From contig DATMML010000133.1 of the NCBI GenBank assembly GCA_035570235.1, positions 1-64,000 of the forward strand: DNA of 64,000 nucleotides, read 5' to 3'. This DNA comes from Vicinamibacteria bacterium. Lineage in GTDB: Bacteria > Acidobacteriota > Vicinamibacteria > Fen-336. The stretch's first letter is position 1. Every line of letters starts with the position of its first letter. The position numbers and the translations under genes were made by a program. The notes under the pieces were generated by a model. That model saw only the letters and a list, made by a program, of their open reading frames with translations, did not search any database and was not told the origin of the DNA. This document shows positions 7,884 through 16,537 of this stretch, piece after piece.

Positions 7884-8601
7884 TTACCCTCTTGGAGTCC
7901 TGCCACGAAGCGGGACCACCACCGCCTCCCCGCCGCCCGCTTGGACGACCCATGATGCCCAGGCGACAAGGGCGGCACGGCGTTCGGGCAGAAGCTCGCT
8001 TCTGTCATAGACCCGTGTGACGCGAGGTCCAGCGAGTGTGTGTCCAAGAATGAGGCTTACGATGTCGCCTGAGACCTTTAGATCCTCGCGCAGGTGCGTG
8101 GCGATCGCATGCCGAAGGTCGTGGATCCGCCACTTCGCGATTCGTTGGCCGAGTTTCTCTTCAGTCGCCTTGCGAATCGCCTCCACAGCGCGGGACGACC
8201 ACGTCAGATTGTGATGCTTGGGCGGCTCCCCTACCCGTGCTTGCGCGCGTCACCGCAAACAGCAGCTCCCCGGCAGTCCCTTCGAACCGCCGCCTCAGCA
8301 CCGCCAGGGCTTCGGGGGAAAGCGGCACAACGTGAGCACGCCCCGACTTGGAGCGTCCCTCGAACCCGCCCGGGATTACCCAGCGCGGCTCACGGCCATC
8401 GAGGTCTTCGAGTTCGGCACGCTTCATGCCGAGGACCATGTCCCTCCGCACCCCAGTCAGCAGCAGGAGCCGTGCCGCGTCGGCGGGCTGCGGGAGAGCC
8501 ACCATTGGTGCTGGCGGACTGAACCACTCCTGCACTTCCCTCTGCCCAGCCGACCTCGCCCATGCTAGAGGAGAACAGCCGGAGCTGACCGCCTGCCACA
8601 C
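7884..8601 (-). pseudogene. Tyrosine recombinase (phage-type integrase), frameshifted and N-truncated
   Basis: Two adjacent minus-strand frames together make the catalytic domain. The first (from 8601) has the box I arginine in LLLLTGVRRDMVLG and the beta-hairpin lysine region RSKSGRAHVVPLS. The second (ending 7884) has HDLRHAIATHL (box II arginine), LILGH (histidine) and VTRVYDR (tyrosine nucleophile). They are joined by a frameshift at about 8227-8236. Adding one G to the GGGG run restores a continuous reading from VTRASTGRG into EPPKHHNLTWSSRAVEAIRK. The N-terminal arm and core-binding domain are absent, so the gene is dead even if the frameshift were a sequencing error. Its presence marks an old insertion near the two orphan genes. 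Confidence 0.85.
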
Positions 8602-8653
8602 GCCAGCTCCGGAAGGAACCCCCCAAGGCGAGGGGAGCGGCCCTCTCCCTCCT

Positions 8654-9469
8654 CTAGCGCCGCTTTCTTCGGTACTCGTCGCTCTGGCGGAGGTCGTCCG
8701 CGATCTGCTGCTCGCTCCAATGATCGCGCAGAACCCTGGCCTTGTAGTCCCTGAGCCCGGTAGGGTCCGGCTCCCGATTCAGGACCGCGCGGTACGCCCG
8801 GCGCACCATGTCCGCCGCCTCGGCGTCGCTCCTCTGCCGCTTCTCGGGGCTCCTCCGGAGCGCTTCCCGGACGTCGTGCTCGTCGAACCCATCCTCGACG
8901 ATATGCCTTCGAAACGTTTGCTGGCCCTCTGGGTCAGGCTCGCGGCCGAGGATGTCCTGGTAGGCCCGGCGGATGATCCGGTCGGCGGAAGCGTAGCGGT
9001 GCTCACTCGAAGCGTGCTCGTCGCTTCGGCGAAGGGCTTCCCGGACCTCTCGCTCCGACCAACCCTCGTCAATCATCTTGCTGCGATAGGTGCGCATTCC
9101 CTCCGAGTCCGGGTCGCGGCCAAGGATGTCCTGGTACGCCTTCCGGATGACGGCTTCGGGCTCAACGCCCCGCCCCTTGGAGAAGCGTTGGTAGTCGGGG
9201 CGTTCACTCAGGTCGCGGCGCACGTCTGCCTCTCCCCACTCGTTCTCCCGCATGAGCAGGCGGTACCGCCGCCGCTCCGTGGGAGAGGGCTCGCGCTCGA
9301 GGACGGCCCGGAACGCCCGGTCTATCGCCCGGTCCGCGCTCTCGTCATCCTGAGCCAGCGCGACGCCATTGATGGCCAGAGCCAGGTTCACGTGGGTTCC
9401 TCCAGGCACGGACCCGCCGGCAGCGCTACCGAGGGCGATCGCCACCAGCGTGGCGGTAGTCAGTCTCAT
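8654..9469 (-). CDS. Secreted protein made of four DUF4214-like repeats
   Basis: The 271-residue product has a signal peptide (first ~40 residues, ending ALAQ) and an excellent ribosome site (ACAGGAGGAGGCC before ATG). The mature part is four tandem helical repeats of about 50 residues, each with the core [IV]xRAYxxxLxREPDxxGxxxY and ending VRxxLRxSxEY. Examples are IRKAYQDILGRDPDSEGMRT and VRRAYRAVLNREPDPTGLRD. This unit matches DUF4214, found in surface and calcium-binding repeat proteins and related to phycobilisome linker folds. It is probably periplasmic or surface located. Its high charge (R, E, D) suggests interaction with other proteins or polymers. Confidence 0.85.
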   Translation of the reverse strand: MRLTTATLVAIALGSAAGGSVPGGTHVNLALAINGVALAQDDESADRAIDRAFRAVLEREPSPTERRRYRLLMRENEWGEADVRRDLSERPDYQRFSKGRGVEPEAVIRKAYQDILGRDPDSEGMRTYRSKMIDEGWSEREVREALRRSDEHASSEHRYASADRIIRRAYQDILGREPDPEGQQTFRRHIVEDGFDEHDVREALRRSPEKRQRSDAEAADMVRRAYRAVLNREPDPTGLRDYKARVLRDHWSEQQIADDLRQSDEYRRKRR

Positions 9470-9996
9470 GGCCTCCTCCTGTCATCATGCCCGTCTTCCG
9501 TGCGGTTGCCAGTTCATACCGCGCGCTGTCCTCCGCTTGCGCCCCGGTCGTCACCGGGAGCCGCGCTGCAGGCGAGGGTAGCGCCGGGAGCGGGCTCCGG
9601 GTCCCCTGGCGATGTCTCAAGTCCTCGCCCCCTTCTCAGCGAAACCCCGCCGAACCGCCTACACGGGGAGCAGCCTCCCATGCGCCACAGATCCCATCGC
9701 CGCCTCGATTGTAACCGCGGTTCCGCCTCGAGAGTGGCTGGCCAAGGAAGGGGGGCCGCGACACGCTGCCCGGTCCGATTGCCCTGACCGCTAGCCTCAC
9801 GTAAAGGGCGGCGGCTATGCCAGGGCTACCCACTCGGCTAAACCTGATTCGGTTCCGGCGAGGTCTCGCTACTCTGGCCTACTTCGCAGTCAGAAGCTTC
9901 GGCCTCAACTCCACCATACTAGCTCAGGTCTATTCGCGCAGCCCGCTGATCGAGCGTCAACTGCATTCCTTGAAGGCAGAAACACCGCTATCCGAC
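9470..9996. other. Intergenic region between the repeat-protein gene and the cytochrome operon
   Basis: These 527 bp hold the promoter of the minus-strand repeat-protein gene and whatever ends the cytochrome operon. AACCGCGGTT (9713-9722) is a 10 bp palindrome. I see no recognisable gene. A plus-strand frame at 9817-10320 mostly runs antisense to the cytochrome gene and resembles no protein. Confidence 0.5.
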
Positions 9997-11103
9997 TCAC
10001 ATCGGCTTCACGAACTTTGCGTCATCGACGCGGACGTTCTCCTGAACCTGCTGGAGTTGAATGGTGTATTGAGATCTCGATTGGATGAACGTCCGGCGGA
10101 AGGGCACCTTGATTCCGCCCACGGCCCGATAGTCAGTGTAGTCGGCTTGAACGGGATTAGGGCCGAATGGAGTTTGCGTGTAGCGGAGTACGCGCACCAA
10201 CAATCCGGATTGCCGATCGAAGCAATAGGTCATGGGCGGGTGATCTGGCTGGAGGCCCACGAGAACATTGATCGGGCGGCCGTCAATCATGCCGCGGGGC
10301 GCAACGCGAGCGTTGGATAATTGTCTCCGGATGCGGGCGGGCTCTTCGATGTCGGCGAGGGACCTGAAGTAATCGGTGGCGGCGGCGCTCATGTCATCAG
10401 CCGGGTCGCTCGACTTCTTTGTCCAGCCCCCACCGTGGCCGTAGCCGGTAAGCGAGTCGCCCCTGGGATAGTGGATGACCTCCAGCCTCTGGCCAGGGGC
10501 TTTCGTAAAGGCCTCGAAGGCAAATGATCCCGGGAAGATGCTGTTGGAATAGGAGCCTTTCTCCACGTATGTCGAGATCCTCCCGACGGCCGCCGCGCCG
10601 CCGATCGCATCGATGTACTTCTCGATGATCTCACTCGCCGCCTCAGACAAGGCTGCGCCCCGGACCGTTACGCCGTCGTCATCGCCTTGCCTTGCTACGC
10701 TCGGCAGGGGGAAACGGACGGGCGTGGCGGAACCCCGGTGGCACGTGTGACAGGTGACAACAGGCTGACCTCTGAAGTTCGCCTGGTTGATGGCAAGCTC
10801 CATCTCCATCATCTTGCGAGCCACCTGCTTGTTCTTCTTGTCGTCTTTGTCGAAGTCCGGGCCATCGACGTGACAGAAACCGCAGTCCACGTTGAGAGAG
10901 GCGCCAAAGAAACTCATGCTGGGGAACACACGGTCCGCGGGCATCTCTTTGAGCACCTGGATGTTCCGGAAGCGCCGCCCGGCGGTAGGAATCGCCTGGC
11001 CCGCGCCGACCGGGCCCTGAGGGCGCGCCCCGCGAGTCGCCACGATCGAGAGGACGAGAATCGAAGCCACCTGCGCCACGCGCTTAGTGCATTCTGTTCC
11101 CAA
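9997..11103 (-). CDS. Secreted di-haem cytochrome, photosynthetic-reaction-centre cytochrome c family
   Basis: The 368-residue product has an N-terminal signal segment (about residues 8-28) and two CxxCH haem motifs, CGFCH and CHTCH, within the first 130 residues. Between them lies KKNKQVARKMMEMELAINQA, and before them FRNIQVLKEMPADRVFPSM. This is the pattern of the non-photosynthetic PSRC cytochrome family common in Acidobacteriota. The C-terminal 200 residues have no haem motif and resemble an outer-membrane lipoprotein-carrier-like beta domain. It is the last gene after two permeases and an ATPase on the same strand, 39 bp downstream. A periplasmic electron-carrier role is expected; the link to the transporter is unexplained. 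Confidence 0.87.
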   Translation of the reverse strand: MGTECTKRVAQVASILVLSIVATRGARPQGPVGAGQAIPTAGRRFRNIQVLKEMPADRVFPSMSFFGASLNVDCGFCHVDGPDFDKDDKKNKQVARKMMEMELAINQANFRGQPVVTCHTCHRGSATPVRFPLPSVARQGDDDGVTVRGAALSEAASEIIEKYIDAIGGAAAVGRISTYVEKGSYSNSIFPGSFAFEAFTKAPGQRLEVIHYPRGDSLTGYGHGGGWTKKSSDPADDMSAAATDYFRSLADIEEPARIRRQLSNARVAPRGMIDGRPINVLVGLQPDHPPMTYCFDRQSGLLVRVLRYTQTPFGPNPVQADYTDYRAVGGIKVPFRRTFIQSRSQYTIQLQQVQENVRVDDAKFVKPM

Positions 11104-11142
11104 GCGGTCTCCTCGGGTGAACTGGCGGTACGAGCGATGCGA

Positions 11143-12309
11143 TCAGCCCTCGCGCAATGCCGCCGTTATGGGGAGCCGGGAAGCGCGCAGCGCAGGAAGA
11201 AAGCCACCCAGAACGCCAACGATGAGCGTAAAGCAAAGCGCGGCCAACCAGTCACTCCGGCTGATGCGGAAGGCAAAGGCGATTTCGCTCATATTGGGTC
11301 CGAATGTGCTGACGCCGAAGCCATCGAGGCTGAAGGCGAGGAGGCCACCGAGCACTCCACCGATCAGCGCCACCAAGATTGATTCCATCACGAAGGCAGT
11401 GAGAACGCTGAGACGCGAGAAGCCCAGGGCGCGCAGGGTACCGATTTCGCGGGTGCGGGCGGCTACGATGGCGTACATGGTGTTCATGGCACCGAACAGC
11501 GCTCCGATGCCCATCACCACCGAGACGAAAATCGCGAGGCCAATGAGGAAGCTGGAGAAGGGACCCGCCTGATCCTCGTAATACCGGCGCTCCTCTTTGG
11601 CCTCCAATTGGAACTGCGGATTGGCCTTGAGATCCTGGTTGAAAGCCGCAAGAGCGTTGGGATCAGTCAGGCGCAGGGTCAGAGAGCTTTGCTCGCCAGC
11701 GCGGTTGAAGGCTGATCCCATGGCGCCGAGGTCCCCCCAGATTTCACTCTCGAAGGAACTATCCTCGGCGGTGAAGACGCCTACGACTTCGAAAGTCGGG
11801 CGCATGAGGCTGACGTGTGAGCCGAGGTCGAGCCCGCGCATCCGCTCCGCGGTGCGCTTGCCCACGATGACTTCGTAGAGTCCGGGGCGGAAGGCACGGC
11901 CTTGAACTATGCTGACCCCATTGCGCACGGCAAACGCGCGGGGGGTCACGGCGCGCACGGTGACGTTGGCGAGCACGCCGTCGGCGCGCCTCGGCAGCGC
12001 GACAATCGTGACGAATTCGGGCGAGGCGAGAGGGCCACCGTCCGCGGCCCGGGCCACGCGGGAATCAACGGCGATCAGGTTGACGTGATCCGTGGAGAGG
12101 GAGGAGGCGAGTTCCGCGGTTGAGCCTTGCTGCACGACGATAGCGTTTTGCGGGCTGCCCGTGGCGCGCAGGGTCATCTGAAAGCCGCTCGCCACAGAGA
12201 GCAGGGCCATGAGCACCATCACGACCAGGCAGATGCCCACAACGGCGAGCAAGGTCACCTTCCAGCGCACAATCAGATTGCGGAAGGTGTATGTGAGCGG
12301 TAGCGCCAT
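11143..12309 (-). CDS. FtsX/MacB-family ABC transporter permease (second)
   Basis: This 388-residue inner-membrane protein has the MacB/FtsX layout: one N-terminal helix (about residues 16-38), a large periplasmic domain, then three helices in the C-terminal FtsX domain. That domain has the conserved cytoplasmic ARTREIGTLRALGFSRL just after the first of the three. It follows the first permease after one intergenic base, so the two probably form a heterodimer driven by the ATPase encoded upstream. MacB-type systems act as mechanotransmitters or export substrates from the periplasm; the substrate cannot be inferred. Confidence 0.9.
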   Translation of the reverse strand: MALPLTYTFRNLIVRWKVTLLAVVGICLVVMVLMALLSVASGFQMTLRATGSPQNAIVVQQGSTAELASSLSTDHVNLIAVDSRVARAADGGPLASPEFVTIVALPRRADGVLANVTVRAVTPRAFAVRNGVSIVQGRAFRPGLYEVIVGKRTAERMRGLDLGSHVSLMRPTFEVVGVFTAEDSSFESEIWGDLGAMGSAFNRAGEQSSLTLRLTDPNALAAFNQDLKANPQFQLEAKEERRYYEDQAGPFSSFLIGLAIFVSVVMGIGALFGAMNTMYAIVAARTREIGTLRALGFSRLSVLTAFVMESILVALIGGVLGGLLAFSLDGFGVSTFGPNMSEIAFAFRISRSDWLAALCFTLIVGVLGGFLPALRASRLPITAALREG

Positions 12310-12310
12310 A

Positions 12311-13492
12311 TCAGACCTGCCTTAGTAGATCGGTGATCCGCGAGCGATAAGCGAGAAGGGCGGGAACAAAGCCTGCGGCTAGGCCGAGCGCAAGGGCCAT
12401 GGCAATCCCGAGGGCGGCGATCGGAAGTGGCAGTCCGACGTTGACAACCCTCTTGAGCAGATCTCCGATCATGGGGGCCCTAACGAAGGCCTTGGTTGCG
12501 AATAGCGCGAGCACGATACCGAGCACGCCCCCGCACCCCCCAATCGCGATGGCCTCGCCGATGATCAGGCGTAGGACCAATCCCGCCGAGAAACCAAGGG
12601 TCTTGAGCACTCCGATCTCGGTGCGGCGCTCACGCACGGCCATGCTCATGGTGTTGGCGGTGACCAGCAGGATCGTGAACATCACGGTCAACCCGATGCC
12701 GTTTAGCAGCAACACCAGTTTTCCACCGAGGGAGATGAAGCCGGCGGCGTAGACGGCCTCGGTCTCGGTATGCGTTTGCGCTTCGCTGTCTCGAAAGAGC
12801 GCGTCGATGGCTCCGCTCACGGCGACGGCCTGACTGGAATCGGAAATCTCGACGCGATAAGTGCTGACGACCATTTTCCTGCCGGTGGCTTCGTCTAAGT
12901 ACTTGAAGTGGAAGAACATCAGGTTCTCGCTGGTGTCGGGAAAGCGGGCCTGATCAACCCTGTAAATGCCGCGCACGACGAACTCAAAGGGCTTCCCAAT
13001 GCGGTAGGGCGCCATGGTGCTTTGGAGTTGAAGGGAGTCGCCTTCTTTCAGGTTGGCTTTGTCTGCGATGTCCTTGCCGATGATGCAGCCTCGCTGGTCC
13101 TCAAGAAAGGCCTGCCGCTGCTGAGGATCCAGATGGTACTCAGGATACATGGGCAGGAATGCCTCGGCCTCGACCGCGAAGTTCGGGAAGAAATCGCGAG
13201 GCTTGGCGAGATCGCGCATGCCGCCGAACCAGTTGGCAATGGAGACTCGCTTGACACCCGGGACAGCAGCGATTTGGGCCCCATAGGATTTGGGCATGCG
13301 GAAGGCCAGGCTGACGTTATTGCGGGTGATGAGGCGAGACGCACCGGGACTCTTCACCTGTCCACTGACGGCGTAGACAAGGGTCTGTAGGGTAGCGAAG
13401 AGAAAGATGCAGACAGCCATGGCCAATACCGTGCTCGAAGTGCGCATCCAGTTGTGCCGCAAGTGACTGACGATAAAGGGAAGGAACTTCAT
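12311..13492 (-). CDS. FtsX/MacB-family ABC transporter permease (first)
   Basis: The 393-residue protein has an N-terminal helix (about 15-42), a periplasmic domain of about 220 residues and a three-helix FtsX domain. That domain includes VRERRTEIGVLKTLGFSAGL, the equivalent of the coupling segment in the second permease. It begins 3 bp after the ATPase stop. Its similarity to the next gene suggests an old duplication. No periplasmic adaptor (membrane-fusion) gene is in the operon, unlike classical MacAB-TolC pumps. Confidence 0.9.
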   Translation of the reverse strand: MKFLPFIVSHLRHNWMRTSSTVLAMAVCIFLFATLQTLVYAVSGQVKSPGASRLITRNNVSLAFRMPKSYGAQIAAVPGVKRVSIANWFGGMRDLAKPRDFFPNFAVEAEAFLPMYPEYHLDPQQRQAFLEDQRGCIIGKDIADKANLKEGDSLQLQSTMAPYRIGKPFEFVVRGIYRVDQARFPDTSENLMFFHFKYLDEATGRKMVVSTYRVEISDSSQAVAVSGAIDALFRDSEAQTHTETEAVYAAGFISLGGKLVLLLNGIGLTVMFTILLVTANTMSMAVRERRTEIGVLKTLGFSAGLVLRLIIGEAIAIGGCGGVLGIVLALFATKAFVRAPMIGDLLKRVVNVGLPLPIAALGIAMALALGLAAGFVPALLAYRSRITDLLRQV

Positions 13493-13495
13493 GAC

Positions 13496-14203
13496 TTACG
13501 CACTCGCGAGAACGCCCTTCTGGAGATGGAGTTGCCTACGGGCGCGCTCGGCGGCGCGCGGGTCGTGAGTAACCATGACAATGGTCTTCTTGAATTCGCG
13601 GTTCAGGGCCTGTAGGAGATCGAGAATCTCTTCCGCGCTATGGGCGTCAAGATCGCCGGTCGGCTCGTCGGCGACTAGGAGATTGGGATCGGCGACAAAG
13701 GCGCGGGCGATGGCCACGCGCTGCTCCTGCCCGCCGGAGAGTTGACGGGGATAGTGCGAGGCGCGATCAGCCAGGCCGACAATGCGAAGCGCCGTTAGGG
13801 CGCGGGCGCGCCGCTCCTTGCCGCCGAGGGGATTAAGAAGGAGCGGCAGTTCGACGTTCTGGACGGCGTTAAGCACTGGAATGAGGTTGTAGAACTGGAA
13901 AATGAAGCCCACGTTGCGACTACGCCAGCCGGCGAGCGCGCCTTCCGAGAGAGTCCCAAGATCAGCGCCGGCAACGGTTACTCGACCCGAGGTTGGACGA
14001 TCGATACCGGCGATAAGGTTCAGGAGCGTGGTCTTGCCGGAACCAGATGGGCCCATGAGGGCGACAAATTCTCCTTCCGAGACGGCGAGATTGATGCGGT
14101 CGAGAACAACGATTTCCTGGCTGTCGCGGTGGTACAGCTTGCGAACCTCTTCGACGCTAACCCTGACGGGACCGGGCTTGATATCGGCGGTGGCTGGTGG
14201 CAC
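13496..14203 (-). CDS. MacB/LolD-type ABC transporter ATP-binding protein
   Basis: The 235-residue ATPase has Walker [11 protein letters not shown]-loop FQFYNLIP, signature LSGGQ, Walker [13 protein letters not shown] and the switch histidine in VTHDP. The segment NVELPLLL after the Q-loop is typical of the MacB/LolD/FtsE group. The start is GTG with TAGGAG about 5 bp upstream. It is the first gene of a minus-strand operon with two permeases and a cytochrome, and it diverges from a LytS/LytTR two-component system across a 338 bp spacer that holds repeats. Confidence 0.95.
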   Translation of the reverse strand: MPPATADIKPGPVRVSVEEVRKLYHRDSQEIVVLDRINLAVSEGEFVALMGPSGSGKTTLLNLIAGIDRPTSGRVTVAGADLGTLSEGALAGWRSRNVGFIFQFYNLIPVLNAVQNVELPLLLNPLGGKERRARALTALRIVGLADRASHYPRQLSGGQEQRVAIARAFVADPNLLVADEPTGDLDAHSAEEILDLLQALNREFKKTIVMVTHDPRAAERARRQLHLQKGVLASA

Positions 14204-14541
14204 AAGGCTCCTAACGCTGGATGCTCGCGCATTCTCTGCCCGTGCAGCGGGACATTAGGCCAAGCGGTTCTAGAAGCGAGATGAGCGGTCGAGCGAGGTG
14301 GTGTGCGGATTGCTAGCTGGCACCTCGTGCCTGCGCTCGTGGAGGCGCTCGTACCGAGGGCCGCGATTGTCCACCAAGGCTAGCGACGGCTGCGCTCTAG
14401 CGGGGTTGTAGCCGACTTCCGATGGCAGATCGTCTGATCTGCTGAAGTCTTTCCAATCGATTGTGGCGACCGGTTCCTGAGGGCGGATGAGCGGTCGTCT
14501 GGCGAGGATGAACGGGGCGCCGCTCGGCTCCGCCTACGACG
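14204..14541. promoter_or_regulatory. Divergent promoter region between ABC operon and two-component genes
   Basis: This 338 bp spacer must hold promoters for both directions. It contains a 12 bp direct repeat, GATGAGCGGTCG, at 14280-14291 and 14486-14497, each followed by GCGAGG within 10 bp. It also contains an inverted repeat with 7 bp arms at 14425-14442 (GCAGATC-GTCT-GATCTGC). LytTR regulators bind paired direct repeats, so the repeated 12-mer may be its target. I cannot assign -35/-10 boxes with confidence. Confidence 0.5.
14425..14442. repeat. Inverted repeat, operator candidate
   Basis: GCAGATC and GATCTGC are perfect 7 bp arms around GTCT. The position in the divergent spacer suggests a regulator site or an RNA hairpin in a leader of either transcript. 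Confidence 0.4.
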
Positions 14542-15636
14542 ATGGCTGACAAGGTTAAGATGGTGAGTGTGACCGCGCACCTAGCCCCGATACCGACAAG
14601 GATCGCCGCCTACGACCGCTTCGCTTACTACGTTGCGCAACTACTGGGATGGGGCCTCTACTCGGTTTTGATTTACCTCATTTCGCCAGGTCCAAAGGGA
14701 GCGGATCTGGCAGCTAGTGCCCTGGCATGGTGCGGTTGTGGGTTGTTTTGTACTCACGTGCTGCGAATCTATGTAAACCGGCATGGTAGACACAGCGTGG
14801 CGCAACTGACGGCTGGCTTTGGTGTCGCAATCGTACTGATTCCGGTAGCAATGGTCTCGGCGCAGGCACTGGCCCAGGGATTTCTGAGCAAGGAGCAAGT
14901 GCATTCGTCGGGCGTGGTTCCCCACTTTTTCCAAGCAGTGCTCGTTATCTCCCTCTGGTGCGCCCTGTACTTCAGCGCGCACGAGTTCCGCAAGCGCCGT
15001 GCAGCGGAGATGGAGGCCTTGCGACTGGCGCTCCTGGCTCAGGTGGCTCAGTTTCGCACGCTCCGCTCGCAATTGAATCCGCACTTTCTCTTCAATTCCT
15101 TGAACAGCCTGCGCGAGCTCGTCGATGAAGATCAAGAGCGTGCGAAGCAACTGATCACACGGCTGTCGGGCCTCTTGCGCTATACCCTGCGCGCGGACAG
15201 CGTGGAAACCGTCCCGCTCAAAGAGGAACTGGCGGCCGTCGAAGATTATCTCGCCCTGGAGAAGGTTCGCTTCGAAGAGAGATTGCGGTTGCGGTACGAG
15301 GTCACGCCCGAAGCTCTTTCAGCGAGAGTGCCCCCCATGTTGCTGCAAACGCTGGCCGAGAATGGGTTGAAGCATGGGATTTCAAAGTCCCCGACCGGCG
15401 GAGAGCTGGCGATCGCAGCCGCCGTGAATGACGGCTTTCTCCGCATCGAGGTAACCAACACCGGCACCATGGCAGAGACTAGCGGCTCGACGGCCATTGG
15501 TCTCGAGAACGCTCGCGAGCGGCTGAAGCTAGTCTATGGGGAGCAGGCGTGCCTGACGCTGCGGGTGGATACTGGCGAGAGAGTGCGTGCTGCGGTCACA
15601 ATTCCACTGCTCACACCGAGGGCCGCCGGTACATGA
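14542..15636 (+). CDS. LytS/YehU-type membrane sensor histidine kinase
   Basis: The 364-residue kinase has four predicted membrane helices in the first 155 residues, then a linker and the His_kinase domain (PF06580 type). The phospho-accepting histidine is in LRSQLNPHFLFNSLNSL. The ATP-binding domain has LLQTLAENGLKHGI (N box) and AIGLENARERLKL (G box). ATG 14560 may be the true start because AAGG precedes it at good spacing, whereas ATG 14542 has no clear ribosome site. Its stop overlaps the regulator start (ATGA), so the two are translationally coupled. The short membrane part with little periplasmic loop suggests sensing within the membrane or through the adjacent ABC transporter. Confidence 0.93.
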   Translation: MADKVKMVSVTAHLAPIPTRIAAYDRFAYYVAQLLGWGLYSVLIYLISPGPKGADLAASALAWCGCGLFCTHVLRIYVNRHGRHSVAQLTAGFGVAIVLIPVAMVSAQALAQGFLSKEQVHSSGVVPHFFQAVLVISLWCALYFSAHEFRKRRAAEMEALRLALLAQVAQFRTLRSQLNPHFLFNSLNSLRELVDEDQERAKQLITRLSGLLRYTLRADSVETVPLKEELAAVEDYLALEKVRFEERLRLRYEVTPEALSARVPPMLLQTLAENGLKHGISKSPTGGELAIAAAVNDGFLRIEVTNTGTMAETSGSTAIGLENARERLKLVYGEQACLTLRVDTGERVRAAVTIPLLTPRAAGT

Positions 15637-16355
15637 GAACGCTGATCATTGATGATGAGCGTCTGGCCCGTAACGCACTGCGGCGCTTGCTTCGTCCATA
15701 TAAGGATATTGAAATTGCGGGCGAGGCGGCAAATTCGGAGGAGGGCCTGCGGGCCATTAACACATTAAGGCCCGATCTTGTTCTCATGGATGTGGAGATG
15801 CCGGGGCGCAACGGTTTTCAACTCCTGGAGGAGTTGGAAGATGTTCCGCTGGTCATTTTTACGACTGCCTTTGACACTTACGCCGTAAAGGCATTCGAGG
15901 CGAGCGCGCTCGACTACTTGATGAAGCCGATTTCCTCGGACCGGCTGGAAGCAGCCCTGGGCCGGGCGCGCAGGGCTCTGGCCGCGGCTGCGGCCGAGCC
16001 CCTCGGTGCAGGCGTGAAAGGATCTGCCGCACGACAGATTTTCGTGCGCGACGGTGACCGCTGCTGGATCGTGCGCCTGGCCGATATCCGGTTGATGGAG
16101 TCTGAGGGCAACTACACCCGGCTGCATTTCGGAAACGATTCGCCTATCGTCTTCAGATCGCTTTCGGCAATTGAACAGGGTCTCGCTCCCGATCTCTTCT
16201 TTCGCAGTAACCGCTCGCAAGTCATTAACCTACAATGCATTGAAAGCGTGCACAACGAGATTGACGGAAGACTGGTTGTGAAGCTGATCAAAGGAGAGCA
16301 GATCGAGGTTTCGCGGCGCCAATCACAACGGCTGCGGCAGCTCCTCAAATTCTAA
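15633..16355 (+). CDS. LytTR-family response regulator
   Basis: The 240-residue regulator has a receiver domain (about 1-120) with acidic pocket IIDDE, phospho-accepting aspartate in LVLMDVEMPG, TTAF and the lysine in LMKPI. A LytTR DNA-binding domain follows (about 135-238): IFVRDGDRCWIVRLADIRLM, ESEGNYTRLHF, FFRSNRSQVINL. ATG 15633 overlaps the kinase stop by 4 bp. It probably regulates the divergent ABC/cytochrome operon, and perhaps its own genes, through the repeats in the spacer. That target is inferred from position. Confidence 0.94.
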   Translation: MRTLIIDDERLARNALRRLLRPYKDIEIAGEAANSEEGLRAINTLRPDLVLMDVEMPGRNGFQLLEELEDVPLVIFTTAFDTYAVKAFEASALDYLMKPISSDRLEAALGRARRALAAAAAEPLGAGVKGSAARQIFVRDGDRCWIVRLADIRLMESEGNYTRLHFGNDSPIVFRSLSAIEQGLAPDLFFRSNRSQVINLQCIESVHNEIDGRLVVKLIKGEQIEVSRRQSQRLRQLLKF

Positions 16356-16537
16356 GGGATGCACTGGGCTCAAGCCTGGCGACGCGTCCTTCTTCCAACG
16401 GCTTCCCGAGGTTGCTTAGTTGCCTTGCCCGCGACTTTCCGAGGGTCATGGCTTCGATCCCCGCAGCCTGCCAACCTGCTCGACTCCAAGTGGCGTACGG
16501 AAGCGCTTGCCGAGAGGGTCTCCATCCTAATCCCTGG

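Noticed and set aside
8348-9787. Plus-strand open frame of 479 codons
   Set aside because: It is the shadow of the integrase remnant and the DUF4214-repeat gene, both of which have strong motifs on the minus strand.
9817-10320. Plus-strand frame of 167 codons possibly filling the gap
   Set aside because: Most of it is antisense to the cytochrome gene; no motif or ribosome site supports it.
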